From Pseudomonas sp. Irchel s3h17 (lineage in GTDB: Bacteria > Pseudomonadota > Gammaproteobacteria > Pseudomonadales > Pseudomonadaceae), in assembly GCF_900187505.1 (NCBI RefSeq), contig NZ_FYDL01000005.1, positions 160,794 through 224,793 of the forward strand: a DNA stretch of 64,000 nucleotides, in the 5' to 3' direction. Below the pieces are notes generated by a model. It saw only the letters and a program-made list of their open reading frames with translations, was not told the DNA's origin and did not search any database. Made by a program: the position numbers and the translations under genes. This document shows, one piece after another, positions 32,339 to 41,883 of this stretch. The number at the start of each line of letters is the position of its first letter. Position 1 is the first letter of the stretch.

Positions 32339-32974
32339 GTGTGGGAATTGGTCAAATCCGGCGGCTGGATGATGTTGCCGATCATTTTGAGCTCCATCGC
32401 GGCATTGGGCATCGTCGCCGAGCGCCTGTGGACCCTGCGTGCCAGCCGTGTGACCCCGGAGCATCTGCTCGGGCAGGTCTGGGTCTGGATCAAGGACAAG
32501 AAACTCAACAAGGATAAACTCAAGGAATTGCGCGCCAATTCGCCGCTGGGTGAAATCCTTGCGGCGGGCCTGGCCAACTCCCGGCATGGTCGCGAGATCA
32601 TGAAGGAGTGCATCGAGGAAGCCGCTGCCCGGGTGATCCACGAGCTGGAGCGCTACATCAACGCCTTGGGCACCATCGCCGCCATGGCGCCGTTGCTGGG
32701 GTTGCTGGGTACGGTGCTGGGCATGATCGATATTTTCAGTTCGTTCATGGGCGGCGGCATGACCGCCAATGCCTCGGTGCTGGCCGGTGGTATTTCCAAG
32801 GCCTTGATCACCACGGCCGCAGGCCTGATGGTGGGTATCCCGGCAGTGTTCTTCCACCGCTTCCTGCAACGGCGCATCGATGAACTCGTCGTCGGCATGG
32901 AGCAGGAAGCCATCAAGCTGGTGGAAGTGCTGCAGGGCGATCGGGATGTCGACCTGGCCGAGGGCAAAGCGTGA
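32339..32974 (+). CDS. exbB: MotA/TolQ/ExbB proton channel protein
   Basis: A 211-residue inner membrane protein with three helices (MMLPIILSSIAALGIVAE, IAAMAPLLGLLGTVLGMIDI, ITTAAGLMVGIPAVFFHRFL). It couples proton flow to an energy transducer. The GTG at 32339 with GAGGGGA 8 nt upstream fits homologues (starting WELVKSGGW); an ORF start at 32273 has no such support. It overlaps exbD by GTGA. This copy sits by lpxK rather than with tonB. Confidence 0.9.
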   Translation: MWELVKSGGWMMLPIILSSIAALGIVAERLWTLRASRVTPEHLLGQVWVWIKDKKLNKDKLKELRANSPLGEILAAGLANSRHGREIMKECIEEAAARVIHELERYINALGTIAAMAPLLGLLGTVLGMIDIFSSFMGGGMTANASVLAGGISKALITTAAGLMVGIPAVFFHRFLQRRIDELVVGMEQEAIKLVEVLQGDRDVDLAEGKA

Positions 32975-33399
32975 AATTCCGTCGCAAGCCACGGGAAAAT
33001 GTCGACATCAACCTCGCGTCGCTGATCGACGTGGTGTTTATCCTGTTGCTGTTTTTCGTCGTGACCACCACCTTTACCCGGGAAACCCAGTTGCGTGTCG
33101 ACTTGCCGGAAGCGGTCAGTGGATCCCCCGCCGAAGACCAGCAGGCCAAGCAACTGGATGTCGCCATCAGCGCCGAAGGTGCGTTCTCGGTCAACAATCA
33201 GTTGTTGCCCAAGAACGACCTGGCAAGCCTGATCGACGCCTTGAAGAAAGAGTCCAATGGCGACACCACGCTGCCGCTGTCCATCAGCGCCGATGGCAAG
33301 GCGCAGCACCAGGCGGTCATCACCGCCATGGATGCCGCCGGCAAGCTGGGGTTCACGCATTTGCGCATGACCACCGTTGAGGCGGCGCCGACGCCCTGA
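32971..33399 (+). CDS. exbD: ExbD/TolR family protein
   Basis: A 142-residue partner of ExbB with one N-terminal helix ([18 protein letters not shown]) carrying the essential Asp, and a periplasmic domain. The GTG start overlaps the exbB stop, and its stop overlaps the lpxK ATG (TGATG). It is thus coupled on both sides. Confidence 0.92.
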   Translation: MKFRRKPRENVDINLASLIDVVFILLLFFVVTTTFTRETQLRVDLPEAVSGSPAEDQQAKQLDVAISAEGAFSVNNQLLPKNDLASLIDALKKESNGDTTLPLSISADGKAQHQAVITAMDAAGKLGFTHLRMTTVEAAPTP

Positions 33400-34409
33400 T
33401 GGCCATCTCCGATCGATTGCTCGCTGCGTGGTACGCCGGCCATCCGGCACTCAAGCTCTTGCAGCCACTGGAGTGGTTGTACCGGCGCGTGGTCACGGCC
33501 AAGCGTGAACGGTTCCTGGCGGGCGAGGGTGAGATTTACCAGCCACCGGTGCCCTTGATCGTGGTCGGCAACATTACCGTTGGCGGCACGGGCAAGACAC
33601 CCTTGATTCTGTGGATGATCGAGCACTGCCAGCGAGCCGGCCTGCGGGTGGGCGTGGTCAGTCGCGGTTACGGGGCCACGCCGCCGCAACTGCCGTGGCG
33701 GGTCGAGCCAGAGCAGAGCGCGGCGGTGGCGGGTGATGAACCCCTGTTGATCGTCCAGCGCACTGGCGTTCCCTTGATGATCGACCCCGATCGCAGTCGG
33801 GCTGTTCAGGCGTTGCTGGCGGCCGAACCGTTGGACCTGATCCTGTCGGATGACGGCATGCAGCATTACCGTCTGGCGCGCGATCTTGAGCTGGTGCTGA
33901 TTGATGCGGCGCGCGGGCTGGGCAACAAGCGTTGCTTGCCGGCGGGGCCACTGCGCGAGCCGATCGAGCGCCTGCAAAGTGTCGATGCGGTGCTGTTCAA
34001 TGGTGCCGAGACGGATCGCGACGAGGGGTTTGCCTTCCGCTTGCAACCGACTGCGCTGGTCAATCTGCTGACGGGCGAACGTCGCGGTCTTGAACATTTT
34101 CCGCTGGGGCAGGCGTTGCACGCCGTGGCGGGTATCGGTAATCCGCAACGTTTCTTCAATACCCTTGAAACGCTACACTGGCAGCCTGTAGCGCATGCTT
34201 TTGCCGACCACGCCGAGTACAGCGCGGCGGCGTTGAATTTCATGCCGCCGCTGCCATTGGTCATGACTGAAAAGGATGCGGTGAAATGCCGGTCCTTCGC
34301 GGCACAAGACTGGTGGTACCTGGCGGTGGATGCGGTGCCATCACCGGCTTTCGTGGCCTGGTTCGATACGCAGCTGATGCGGCTATTGCCCGCACGTCTT
34401 TTGCCTTAA
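33399..34409 (+). CDS. lpxK: Tetraacyldisaccharide 4'-kinase
   Basis: A 336-residue inner membrane-associated kinase that adds the 4'-phosphate to the lipid A disaccharide precursor. The P-loop is [11 protein letters not shown] (about 62), and [13 protein letters not shown] carries the conserved catalytic Asp region. The N-terminal membrane-contact helix is present. It is coupled to exbD and 23 nt before ycaR. Confidence 0.95.
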   Translation: MAISDRLLAAWYAGHPALKLLQPLEWLYRRVVTAKRERFLAGEGEIYQPPVPLIVVGNITVGGTGKTPLILWMIEHCQRAGLRVGVVSRGYGATPPQLPWRVEPEQSAAVAGDEPLLIVQRTGVPLMIDPDRSRAVQALLAAEPLDLILSDDGMQHYRLARDLELVLIDAARGLGNKRCLPAGPLREPIERLQSVDAVLFNGAETDRDEGFAFRLQPTALVNLLTGERRGLEHFPLGQALHAVAGIGNPQRFFNTLETLHWQPVAHAFADHAEYSAAALNFMPPLPLVMTEKDAVKCRSFAAQDWWYLAVDAVPSPAFVAWFDTQLMRLLPARLLP

Positions 34410-34432
34410 CACGCTTTTTCCAGGGAGTTTTC

Positions 34433-34618
34433 ATGGACACCAAACTGCTCGATATCCTCGCTTGCCCAGTCTGCAAAGGCCCGCTCAAGCTCAGCGCCGA
34501 CAAAACCGAGCTGATCAGCAAAGGTGCCGGCCTGGCTTTCCCGATCCGTGATGGCATCCCGGTGATGCTCGAAAGCGAAGCCCGTACCCTGACGACCGAA
34601 GAGCGCCTGGACAAATGA
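34433..34618 (+). CDS. ycaR: Trm112 family protein YcaR
   Basis: A 61-residue protein ([34 protein letters not shown]), the Trm112/YcaR family commonly found between lpxK and kdsB. It probably helps a methyltransferase or KdsB; the role in bacteria is not settled. CAGGGAG is 6 nt before the ATG. Its stop overlaps the kdsB start. Confidence 0.92.
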   Translation: MDTKLLDILACPVCKGPLKLSADKTELISKGAGLAFPIRDGIPVMLESEARTLTTEERLDK

Positions 34619-35379
34619 GTACGGCTTTCACAGTGGTGATTCCGTCGCGTTTTGCGTCCACCCGCTTGCCAGGCAAGCCGCTGCAAATGATCGCCGGCAA
34701 GCCGATGGTCCAGCATGTCTGGGAACAGGCCAGCAAAAGCGGCGCCGAGCGTGTCGTGGTGGCCACTGATGATGTGCGCATCGAAGAGGCCTGCAAGGCC
34801 TTTGGCGCCGAGGTGGTGATGACTCGGGTCGATCACAACTCCGGCACCGATCGCCTGGCCGAAGTCGCCACCCTGTTGGGGCTTGCGCCGGACGCCATTG
34901 TGGTCAACGTGCAGGGTGACGAGCCGCTGATTCCGCCGAGTGTGATCGATCAGGTCGCCGCCAATCTGGCGGCTCATAGCGAGGCCCGCATGGCCACCCT
35001 CGCCGAACCGATTGAAGACGCCGAAACCCTGTTCAACCCTAACGTGGTCAAGGTCGTCAGCGACCTGGACGGCCTGGCGCTGACGTTCAGTCGTGCGACC
35101 TTGCCATGGGCGCGTGACGCCTTTGCCAAGAGCCAGGAACATTTGCCGGCGGGTGTACCGTACCGCCGTCACATCGGTATCTATGCCTACCGCGTCGGTT
35201 TCCTGCATGACTTCGTCAGCTGGGGGCCGTGCTGGCTGGAAGACACCGAGTGCCTGGAGCAGTTGCGCGCCCTGTGGCACGGCGTGCGGATCCATGTCGC
35301 CGATGCATTGATTGCCCCACCGCCGGGGGTCGATACGCTTGAAGACCTCGAGCGCGTTCGTCGCCTGCTGGAGGCCTGA
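34615..35379 (+). CDS. kdsB: 3-deoxy-manno-octulosonate cytidylyltransferase
   Basis: A 254-residue enzyme that makes CMP-KDO for lipopolysaccharide core synthesis. Motifs are [26 protein letters not shown] and [13 protein letters not shown]. It is full length. It overlaps both neighbours (ATGA with ycaR, TGATG with ptp). Confidence 0.95.
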   Translation: MSTAFTVVIPSRFASTRLPGKPLQMIAGKPMVQHVWEQASKSGAERVVVATDDVRIEEACKAFGAEVVMTRVDHNSGTDRLAEVATLLGLAPDAIVVNVQGDEPLIPPSVIDQVAANLAAHSEARMATLAEPIEDAETLFNPNVVKVVSDLDGLALTFSRATLPWARDAFAKSQEHLPAGVPYRRHIGIYAYRVGFLHDFVSWGPCWLEDTECLEQLRALWHGVRIHVADALIAPPPGVDTLEDLERVRRLLEA

Positions 35380-35843
35380 TGCGGGTTCTGTTTGTCTGCC
35401 TGGGCAATATCTGTCGTTCGCCCACGGCCGAGGGTGTGCTGCGGTACAAGCTGCGTGAAGGGGGGCTGGCCGATCAGGTCGAAGTCGCTTCCGCGGGCAC
35501 GGGTGACTGGCATGTCGGCAAGGCGCCGGACAAGCGAAGCCAGGCAGCCGCCTTGCGCCGTGGCTATGACCTGTCCGCGCAGCGCGCCCGGCAGGTGACG
35601 CGTGCGGATTTCTCCAGCTACGACCTGATCCTGGCCATGGACAGCAGCAACCTGCGCAACCTCAAGGCCTTGCAGCCGGCCAAGGGCAGGGCGGAGCTGG
35701 ATCTGTTCCTGCGTCGTTATGAGTCGAGCGTGGACGATGTGCCGGATCCTTATTACGACGGCGAGCAAGGTTTCGAGCAGGTGCTGGACCTGATCGAGCA
35801 GGCCTGCGATTTGCTGGTGATTGAATTGAAGGGACGCTTATGA
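35379..35843 (+). CDS. Low molecular weight protein tyrosine phosphatase
   Basis: A 154-residue phosphatase with the loop VCLGNICRSPTAEG (Cys and Arg of CX5R at about residue 7-13) and the general acid in VPDPYYDGEQGFEQ. Its substrate is unknown. Its place between kdsB and murB is a conserved Pseudomonas arrangement, and starts and stops overlap on both sides. Confidence 0.93.
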   Translation: MRVLFVCLGNICRSPTAEGVLRYKLREGGLADQVEVASAGTGDWHVGKAPDKRSQAAALRRGYDLSAQRARQVTRADFSSYDLILAMDSSNLRNLKALQPAKGRAELDLFLRRYESSVDDVPDPYYDGEQGFEQVLDLIEQACDLLVIELKGRL

Positions 35844-36859
35844 CTTTGCACCTGCAGCCGCAGGTTTCGCTCAAGCCGTTCAACAGCTTTGGCGTGGATG
35901 TTCGTGCGCAGCTGTTCGCGCAAGCGCACAGCGACGCCGATGTGCGCGAAGCGCTGGCGTATTCGCACGCGCAGGCGATACCGCTGCTGGTCATCGGCGG
36001 TGGCAGTAACCTGCTGCTGACGGCGGACATCCCGGCGTTGGTGCTGCGCATGGCCACCCGGGGCATTCGTCAAGTGAGCGACGATGGCCGTCGGGTAGTG
36101 ATCGAGGCCGAGGCGGGTGAAACCTGGCACCCATTCGTGCAGTGGACCCTGGCACAGGGGTTGTCGGGCCTTGAGAATCTCAGTCTGATTCCCGGCACGG
36201 TCGGGGCGGCACCGATGCAGAACATTGGCGCCTACGGTGTGGAGATCAAGGACGTGTTTGCCGGTTTGACTGCACTGGATCGCCAGACCGGCGAGTTGCG
36301 GGATTTCACCCTGGCCGACTGCAACTTTGCCTACCGGGACAGCCTGTTCAAGCAACAGGTTGGCCGCTGGCTGATCTTGCGGGTGCGCTTTGCCCTGGAT
36401 CGCGTCGAGCATTTGCACCTGGAATACGGTCCGGTGCGTCAGTGGCTGACCGAGCAAGGGATCGAACACCCGACGGCGACGGATGTCAGCCAGGCGATCT
36501 GCAGCATTCGCAATGAAAAGCTGCCTGATCCCGCAGTACTGGGCAATGCCGGCAGCTTCTTCAAGAATCCGTTGGTCTCGGCCGCGCTTGCCGCCGAGCT
36601 TCGACTCGCCCATCCGGGCCTGATCGGTTATCCGCAAGCCGACGGCCAGGTCAAGCTGGCGGCCGGCTGGCTGATCGAGCAAGCGGGCTGGAAGGGCTTT
36701 CGCGAGGGGGATGCGGGTGTGCATCGCTTGCAGTCGCTGGTGCTGGTCAACTATGGCTCCGCCACCGGGCTTGAATTGCTCGGCCTGGCCCGGCGCATTC
36801 AGAAAGACATCGCCGAGCGCTTTAACGTCGCGCTGGAAATGGAACCCAATCAGTATTGA
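35840..36859 (+). CDS. murB: UDP-N-acetylenolpyruvoylglucosamine reductase
   Basis: A 339-residue FAD enzyme that produces UDP-MurNAc in peptidoglycan synthesis. FAD motifs are PLLVIGGGSNLLLTAD and SLIPGTVGAAPMQNIGAYG, and the catalytic Ser is in GNAGSFFKNP. It is a type I MurB with the extra loop (about 200-230). It is the last gene of the exbB-to-murB run. Confidence 0.95.
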   Translation: MTLHLQPQVSLKPFNSFGVDVRAQLFAQAHSDADVREALAYSHAQAIPLLVIGGGSNLLLTADIPALVLRMATRGIRQVSDDGRRVVIEAEAGETWHPFVQWTLAQGLSGLENLSLIPGTVGAAPMQNIGAYGVEIKDVFAGLTALDRQTGELRDFTLADCNFAYRDSLFKQQVGRWLILRVRFALDRVEHLHLEYGPVRQWLTEQGIEHPTATDVSQAICSIRNEKLPDPAVLGNAGSFFKNPLVSAALAAELRLAHPGLIGYPQADGQVKLAAGWLIEQAGWKGFREGDAGVHRLQSLVLVNYGSATGLELLGLARRIQKDIAERFNVALEMEPNQY

Positions 36860-36888
36860 GGCAGGCGTTCAGCCGAACGCCGACCTAT

Positions 36889-36986
36889 GTAGGAGCGAGC
36901 TTGCTCGCAATGTACTCAAGAGCAACGCGTTCAATCAGAAAGCACGCGTTATCGTTAGCGTCCATCGCGAGCACGCTCGCTCCTAC
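36889..36986. repeat. REPIN, GTAGGAGCGAGC family
   Basis: Two inverted REPs: GTAGGAGCGAGCTTGCTCGC (36889-36908) and GCGAGCACGCTCGCTCCTAC (36967-36986). The sequence between also contains AACGCGTT-type inverted arms. This family differs from the GTGGCGAGGGAGC repeats elsewhere in the window and has no MITE ends. Confidence 0.85.
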
Positions 36987-36994
36987 ACACGCAT

Positions 36995-37014
36995 GCCCAG
37001 CGCGGGGCTTTTTT
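36995..37014 (+). terminator. Possible terminator after murB
   Basis: GCCC-AGCGCG-GGGC then six T. The stem is short, so strength is uncertain. It lies past the REPIN, 136 nt after the murB stop. Confidence 0.55.
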
Positions 37015-37162
37015 GGCTGATGTCGGGTTAACCTGGCCTGCTGGCGAAGCCACGGCTTCGCAAGAGTGGCCATTAGCCTGAGTCAATCTGCGCGTACCGA
37101 ACCGTTGCAGTGCCGCGGTGGATTGCTCGATCCCATAACCCTTCCGATAGGCAGGCGTGCCC

Positions 37163-37294
37163 ATGATTACCCAGAAGCTCAATGGTCAAGATCTTCGACT
37201 GGATGTCGCCGAGGAGGTGTCGTTGCTCTGGGCAGTCCGTGACGCGTCCGGATGCAGTGGTCCCCGGTTTGGCCGGCGGCAGGCTCAAGCCTGA
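37163..37294 (+). pseudogene. Remnant of (2Fe-2S) oxidoreductase small subunit (IorA-like)
   Basis: A 43-codon ORF, ITQKLNGQDLRLDVAEEVSL then LWAVRDASGCSGPRFG, matches the first 35 or so residues of isoquinoline 1-oxidoreductase alpha-type subunits. These normally continue with a Cys-rich 2Fe-2S motif (GCGxxxCGAC). Here the sequence turns to RRQAQA and stops before any cluster ligand. The TGA overlaps the ATG of the next gene. It is a 5' fragment left by an internal deletion. Confidence 0.75.
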
Positions 37295-37875
37295 TGGTGG
37301 GCGCAATCATTCTCGCGGCCGGGGAGGGCCGCCGTTATCGTCAGGTCGCGGGTGCCGACCAGGACAAGCTGTTGGCGCTGTGCCAGGGGCGCGACGGTGT
37401 TGTCCGGCCGGTGATCGAGCAAACGCTGCGCAATGTGCCTGCATGTGTCGGAAGGCGGGTGCTGGTGACCATGCCGGATCGCCCTGAGGTGGCACGGCTG
37501 GCGCGAGCGTATGGCTGTGAAGTACTGCTGCTGGCGTCGACCGGAATGGGGGACAGCCTGGCGGCGGCCGTGGCGGTGTGCCCGGCGCTTGAGGGCTGGC
37601 TGGTGGTGTTGGGGGATATGCCGTTTATCTTGCCATCGAGCATCGAGCAGATTGTTGACGGCGTTGCAGTCGACACCATCAGTGTGCCGGTGCAGGGGGG
37701 CGAGTTTGGGCATCCCGTGGGATTCGGTAGGGCGTTCGGCAAGGCGTTGATGGCGTTGTCCGGGGATCGTGGAGCCAAGCCGTTGTTTGCTTCGGCAAAG
37801 GTGGTGGAGGTGGTCGTGGAGGACCCTGGAGTGCTTTGGGATGTTGATGTGCCTGGGGCGTTGGTCTTCAAGTAG
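37294..37875 (+). CDS. MobA/MocA-like nucleotidyltransferase
   Basis: A 193-residue NTP transferase domain protein (IILAAGEGRRYRQVAGADQD, then VVLGDMPFILPSSIEQIVD and GGEFGHPVGFGRAF). MocA-type enzymes add CMP or GMP to molybdopterin for xanthine-dehydrogenase-class enzymes. Its start overlaps the IorA-like remnant, so the oxidoreductase it served has apparently been lost from here. The GRRYRQVAG loop differs from the usual GxSxRxG. It may still serve a molybdoenzyme elsewhere or be decaying. Confidence 0.75.
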   Translation: MVGAIILAAGEGRRYRQVAGADQDKLLALCQGRDGVVRPVIEQTLRNVPACVGRRVLVTMPDRPEVARLARAYGCEVLLLASTGMGDSLAAAVAVCPALEGWLVVLGDMPFILPSSIEQIVDGVAVDTISVPVQGGEFGHPVGFGRAFGKALMALSGDRGAKPLFASAKVVEVVVEDPGVLWDVDVPGALVFK

Positions 37876-37913
37876 TCCCGGCGCTGTTTCATTGAAGGTC
37901 GGCGGTGACGTAT

Positions 37914-37949
37914 AAAAAAGCCCCGCCTGGGTTACCAGGCGGGGCTTTT
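37914..37949. terminator. Bidirectional terminator of rne
   Basis: AAAAAAGCCCCGCCTGG / CCAGGCGGGGCTTTT with loop GTTA. It ends rne on the reverse strand and the MocA-like gene on the forward strand. Confidence 0.93.
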
Positions 37950-37964
37950 CAGTGGCGGGCGGAA

Positions 37965-40900
37965 TCAGGCGAGTGGTTTAGGCTCGTGCTCTTTTTCCTG
38001 GGCCTCAGGGTGTTGCTCTGCCGCTTCTTCGACGGAACGCAGGTTTTCGTCGGTGGTCGGGGTAGCGGGCTCTGCAGTGACTTCGGCAGCCGGAGCAGGC
38101 GCTGCTTCCACCACTTCAGCCACGACGGCCGGTGCAGCAGCGGCTGCCAGTTCGGCTTCCTTCTGCAGGCGCTCGGCTTCACGCTTGCGACGACGCACTT
38201 CACGTGGGTCGTTCGGCGCACGACCATTTTCGGTCAGGGCGCTGGCAGGGGCTGCTTCGACAACCGGTGCGGCCACTTCGGCAACCACGGGTGCCTCGAC
38301 TGGCGCAGGTTCGGCAGCAACGATCACTGGCTCGGCAGCCACTTCGGCAACCGGTGCCGGTGCTTCGACAGCAACAGGCTCGGCAACCCAGTTGAACGCG
38401 GTTTGCTCTTCGCGAACTTCCGGTGCCTGTTCGGCGACTGGCGCTTCAACGGCGGCCGGAGCTTCAACCGCAGGCTCAGCAATCGCGACGGGGGCTTCAA
38501 CCAGGGTTTGCACTTCAGGCTGGGCTTCAACCGCTGGAGCAACTTCTACAGCAGGAGCGGCTGGCGCTTCGACTGGAGTGGTGGCTTCCACGACTGGCGC
38601 TTCAACCTGGGCCGTTTCTTCCTGGGCGGGTGCTTCAGTCACGGCGGCAGTCGCACGTTCAGCTTGCTGGTGAGCCTGGGCTTCAGCAGGCGCACTGATC
38701 ACGGTGCTGGCAACGGCGGCGGTCACGGCCAGGCCGGCAGCCAGTTCAGTGCCTGTTGGCTCTTCGCTGCCTTCGATCTCTTCCGAGCCTTCGATCACGT
38801 TGCCGTTGGCATCACGCTGACGCTCGCGACGGTTGCTGCGACGACGCTGACCGCGGGAGCGGCGGCGTGGACGATCGCCTTCGGCGTTTTCCTGACCATC
38901 TTCCTGCAGTTGTTCTTCGTTGGTCGGCAGCTCTTCTTCGGCAGCGGCGGCAACAGCCTGTTCAGCACGTGGCTGACGCTCTTCACGCGGTGGGCGTGGC
39001 GCGCGTTCTTCGCGTGGCGGACGAGCCGGACGCTCTTCAGCGACGGCAGCAGCGGCAGTAGCGGCTGGCACGGCATCCAGCGGTTCGCGCAGTTCACGCA
39101 CCGGGCGCTCTTCGCGCTCGCCACGTGGCTTGCGATCTTCGCGTGGAGCACGTGGTGCACGCTCTTCGCGAGGTGGGCGAGGTGCGCGTTCTTCGCGAGC
39201 AACCACCGGGGTCTCTTCGCGGGCTTCGCGTGGCTGGCGTTCTTCGCGTGGCTCACGTGGTGCACGCTCTTCGCGCGGTGCACGTTCTTCACGAGGCTTG
39301 CGCTCTTCATCGCGGCGGCCGTTACGGCTGCGGCTCTGCTGGCGACCGGTGCGACGTTCTTCGTTGCGTGCCGGACGCTCGGCAGCAGGCTTTTCAACCA
39401 CAACCGGAGCCGCTGGCTCTTCCTTGGTGGCGAACAGGCTGACCAGCGACTTCACCAGGCCTTTGAACAGGCTTGGTTCAGGGGCGGCAACCGGCGTAGG
39501 GGCTGGGGCCGGAGCAGCTACTTCGGTTGGAACCGGAGCATTGGCGCGGGCCGGAGCAGTTTTCACTGCCGCTTCCTGGCGAACCAGGGTGCGGGTTGCA
39601 GCGGCCGGCTGGACGTCTTCGACTTCGGCGGCAGCAGCGGCGATTTCATAGCTCGACTGGCCGGTAGCGGCTTCCGGGCTGTCATCGCGCAGGCGCTGAA
39701 CTTCGAAGTGCGGCGTTTCGAGGTGATCGTTCGGCAGAATGACGATGCGGGCACGGGTGCGCAGTTCGATCTTGGTGATCGAGTTGCGTTTTTCGTTGAG
39801 CAGGAACGCGGCCACCGGGATCGGCACCTGGGCACGAACTTCGGCGGTGCGGTCTTTCAGGGCTTCTTCTTCGATCAGGCGCAGGATCGCCAGCGACAGC
39901 GATTCGACGTCACGGATGATGCCGGTGCCACTGCAGCGCGGGCAGACGATGCCGCTGCTTTCGCCAAGGGATGGACGCAGGCGCTGACGGGACATTTCCA
40001 GCAGGCCGAAGCGCGAGATGCGACCGATCTGCACGCGTGCGCGGTCGGCTTCCAGGCATTCGCGGACTTTCTCTTCCACGGCGCGCTGGTTCTTGGCAGG
40101 GGTCATGTCGATGAAGTCGATGACGATCAGGCCGCCGATGTCGCGCAGGCGCAACTGACGGGCGATTTCTTCGGCGGCTTCAAGGTTGGTCTGCAGGGCG
40201 GTTTCTTCGATATCGCTGCCTTTGGTGGCGCGCGCCGAGTTGATGTCGATGGACACCAGGGCTTCGGTCGGATCGATCACGATGGAGCCGCCGGAAGGCA
40301 GTTCGACGACGCGCTGGAAGGCGGTCTCGATCTGGCTTTCGATCTGGAAACGGTTGAACAGCGGAACGCTGTCTTCGTACAGCTTGATCTTGCTGGCGTA
40401 CTGCGGCATCACCTGGCGGATGAAGGTCAGGGCTTCGTCCTGGGCTTCAACGCTGTCGATCAGCACTTCGCCGATGTCCTGGCGCAGGTAGTCGCGGATC
40501 GCACGGATGATCACGTTGCTTTCCTGATAGATCAGGAACGGCGCGGAGCGATCCAGGGACGCTTCCTTGATGGCCGTCCACAGTTGCAGCAGGTAATCGA
40601 GGTCCCACTGCATTTCTTCACTGCTGCGGCCAAGGCCGGCAGTGCGCACGATCAGGCCCATGTCGGCCGGGGCAACCAGGCCGTTCAGGGCTTCGCGCAG
40701 CTCATTGCGTTCTTCACCTTCGATGCGACGGGAGATACCGCCGGCACGCGGGTTGTTCGGCATCAGTACCAGGTAGCGACCGGCCAGGCTGATGAAGGTG
40801 GTCAGGGCGGCGCCCTTGTTGCCACGTTCTTCTTTTTCCACCTGAACGATGACTTCCTGGCCTTCGCTCAGGACGTCCTTGATGTTGACGCGGCCTTCAG

Positions 40901-41144
40901 GGGTCTTCTTGAAGTATTCGCGGGAGATTTCTTTGAGGGGCAGGAAGCCATGGCGCTCAGAGCCGAAATCGACAAAGGCAGCCTCAAGGCTTGGTTCGAT
41001 GCGAGTAATCCGGCCTTTATAGATGTTGGCCTTCTTCTGCTCGCGTGCACCGGATTCGATGTCCAGGTCGTAGAGGCGCTGGCCATCTACCAGTGCAACA
41101 CGCAACTCTTCGGGTTGAGTTGCGTTAATCAGCATTCTTTTCAT
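37965..41144 (-). CDS. rne: Ribonuclease E
   Basis: A 1059-residue endoribonuclease, the scaffold of the RNA degradosome. The catalytic half has an S1 domain (about 35-125), the Mg-binding Asp residues in [12 protein letters not shown] (about 303) and [10 protein letters not shown] (about 346), and the Zn-link CPRCSGTG (about 404). The C-terminal half is disordered: Arg/Glu-rich repeats ([18 protein letters not shown] type, about 600-720), then an Ala/Pro/Val/Glu-rich stretch to the end. The start at 41144 ([20 protein letters not shown]) fits homologues. It is divergent from rluC. Confidence 0.95.
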   Translation of the reverse strand: MKRMLINATQPEELRVALVDGQRLYDLDIESGAREQKKANIYKGRITRIEPSLEAAFVDFGSERHGFLPLKEISREYFKKTPEGRVNIKDVLSEGQEVIVQVEKEERGNKGAALTTFISLAGRYLVLMPNNPRAGGISRRIEGEERNELREALNGLVAPADMGLIVRTAGLGRSSEEMQWDLDYLLQLWTAIKEASLDRSAPFLIYQESNVIIRAIRDYLRQDIGEVLIDSVEAQDEALTFIRQVMPQYASKIKLYEDSVPLFNRFQIESQIETAFQRVVELPSGGSIVIDPTEALVSIDINSARATKGSDIEETALQTNLEAAEEIARQLRLRDIGGLIVIDFIDMTPAKNQRAVEEKVRECLEADRARVQIGRISRFGLLEMSRQRLRPSLGESSGIVCPRCSGTGIIRDVESLSLAILRLIEEEALKDRTAEVRAQVPIPVAAFLLNEKRNSITKIELRTRARIVILPNDHLETPHFEVQRLRDDSPEAATGQSSYEIAAAAAEVEDVQPAAATRTLVRQEAAVKTAPARANAPVPTEVAAPAPAPTPVAAPEPSLFKGLVKSLVSLFATKEEPAAPVVVEKPAAERPARNEERRTGRQQSRSRNGRRDEERKPREERAPREERAPREPREERQPREAREETPVVAREERAPRPPREERAPRAPREDRKPRGEREERPVRELREPLDAVPAATAAAAVAEERPARPPREERAPRPPREERQPRAEQAVAAAAEEELPTNEEQLQEDGQENAEGDRPRRRSRGQRRRSNRRERQRDANGNVIEGSEEIEGSEEPTGTELAAGLAVTAAVASTVISAPAEAQAHQQAERATAAVTEAPAQEETAQVEAPVVEATTPVEAPAAPAVEVAPAVEAQPEVQTLVEAPVAIAEPAVEAPAAVEAPVAEQAPEVREEQTAFNWVAEPVAVEAPAPVAEVAAEPVIVAAEPAPVEAPVVAEVAAPVVEAAPASALTENGRAPNDPREVRRRKREAERLQKEAELAAAAAPAVVAEVVEAAPAPAAEVTAEPATPTTDENLRSVEEAAEQHPEAQEKEHEPKPLA

Positions 41145-41819
41145 GTAGTACCGTCGGTTTCCGGGCTGCCGGAAACGGCGTTCGGCACACACGACTTCTC
41201 ACGGTCGGTGTCAGGTGCGTCGGGAGTGGTTGGCCATTCCCGTGTCCAGCGATGTCCGGCCAATGTGGGCCTTCGTCGCGACGTACGCGTCCTGCTTGCT
41301 GTGGCTACTTAAGCACTCAGTCAGGAGGAGGAATCAACCGGCGACTGTGGACGAGATGAAGCGTCTAAATATAAGCCTAGTGCTACACGGTCCGACGGTT
41401 GTGCATCTCCACCCTACACGTATCCCTGATAATTCGGGTGCTGCCGCGCGCAGAATCCGCAGCGGGTTGGCATTTACCGTGTTCTCCAAAGGGGAGTCCA
41501 CGCTCATGGCTACTCAATACCGGGTGAGGGCGTTTTCGCCAGCTCCCGGCTGTAACAGGCGTTGTTTCCGAAGCATTCGCTCAAGGTCTGATTCGAGACT
41601 GACTGCACTTTGTGAACTGGCCGTAAATATCGGCGCAACTGACGAATGGTACCGTCTGGTTGCGCTCGCTTCAGGCCTCATGTCACCTGCGCTTGTTACA
41701 ATCACGAACCTTCCGATCGATGCGAAAGCCCCGTAGGACGGCCTCGCGTCCTGATGAATTGCGTTGGTCAGGGCCGGCAACTTGCCGTTTGTCCTCTGTC
41801 CAGGCCGCTTTTGGCGGCG
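41145..41819 (-). promoter_or_regulatory. Long 5' leader of rne
   Basis: From the predicted start site near 41819 to the rne ATG is about 675 nt, without a supported gene. In enteric bacteria the rne leader is about 360 nt and mediates autoregulation by RNase E cleavage. The same role here is an inference. I could not identify the sensor hairpin by eye. Confidence 0.55.
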
Positions 41820-41825
41820 TTCGCG

Positions 41826-41854
41826 ACTATAGCAGCAATGATTAAGTGCTTCAA
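41826..41854 (-). promoter_or_regulatory. Sigma-70 promoter of rne
   Basis: On the reverse strand, TTGAAG (41849-41854), a 17-bp spacer, then TATAGT (41826-41831). Four of six -35 bases and five of six -10 bases match consensus. It lies 30 bp from the rluC start on the other strand. Confidence 0.75.
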
Positions 41855-41883
41855 TTCCATAAAAAATTGTTATCATTCCCGCC

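Larger units (their letters stand above)
36860..37162. other. Intergenic region murB - oxidoreductase scar
   Basis: This holds a REPIN of a second family and a terminator. From 37015 to 37162 I see no gene or signal; it may be leftover promoter DNA of the deleted oxidoreductase cluster. Confidence 0.5.

Noticed and set aside
37905..41312. An 1135-codon forward ORF covering rne
   Set aside because: It is exactly antisense to RNase E, arises from the biased codons of the Arg/Glu- and Ala/Val-rich repeats, and its composition (Phe, Trp, Ser, Arg rich) is not protein-like.
41215..41736. A 173-codon forward ORF between rne and rluC
   Set aside because: It has no ribosome site or recognisable domain and lies antisense within the predicted rne leader.
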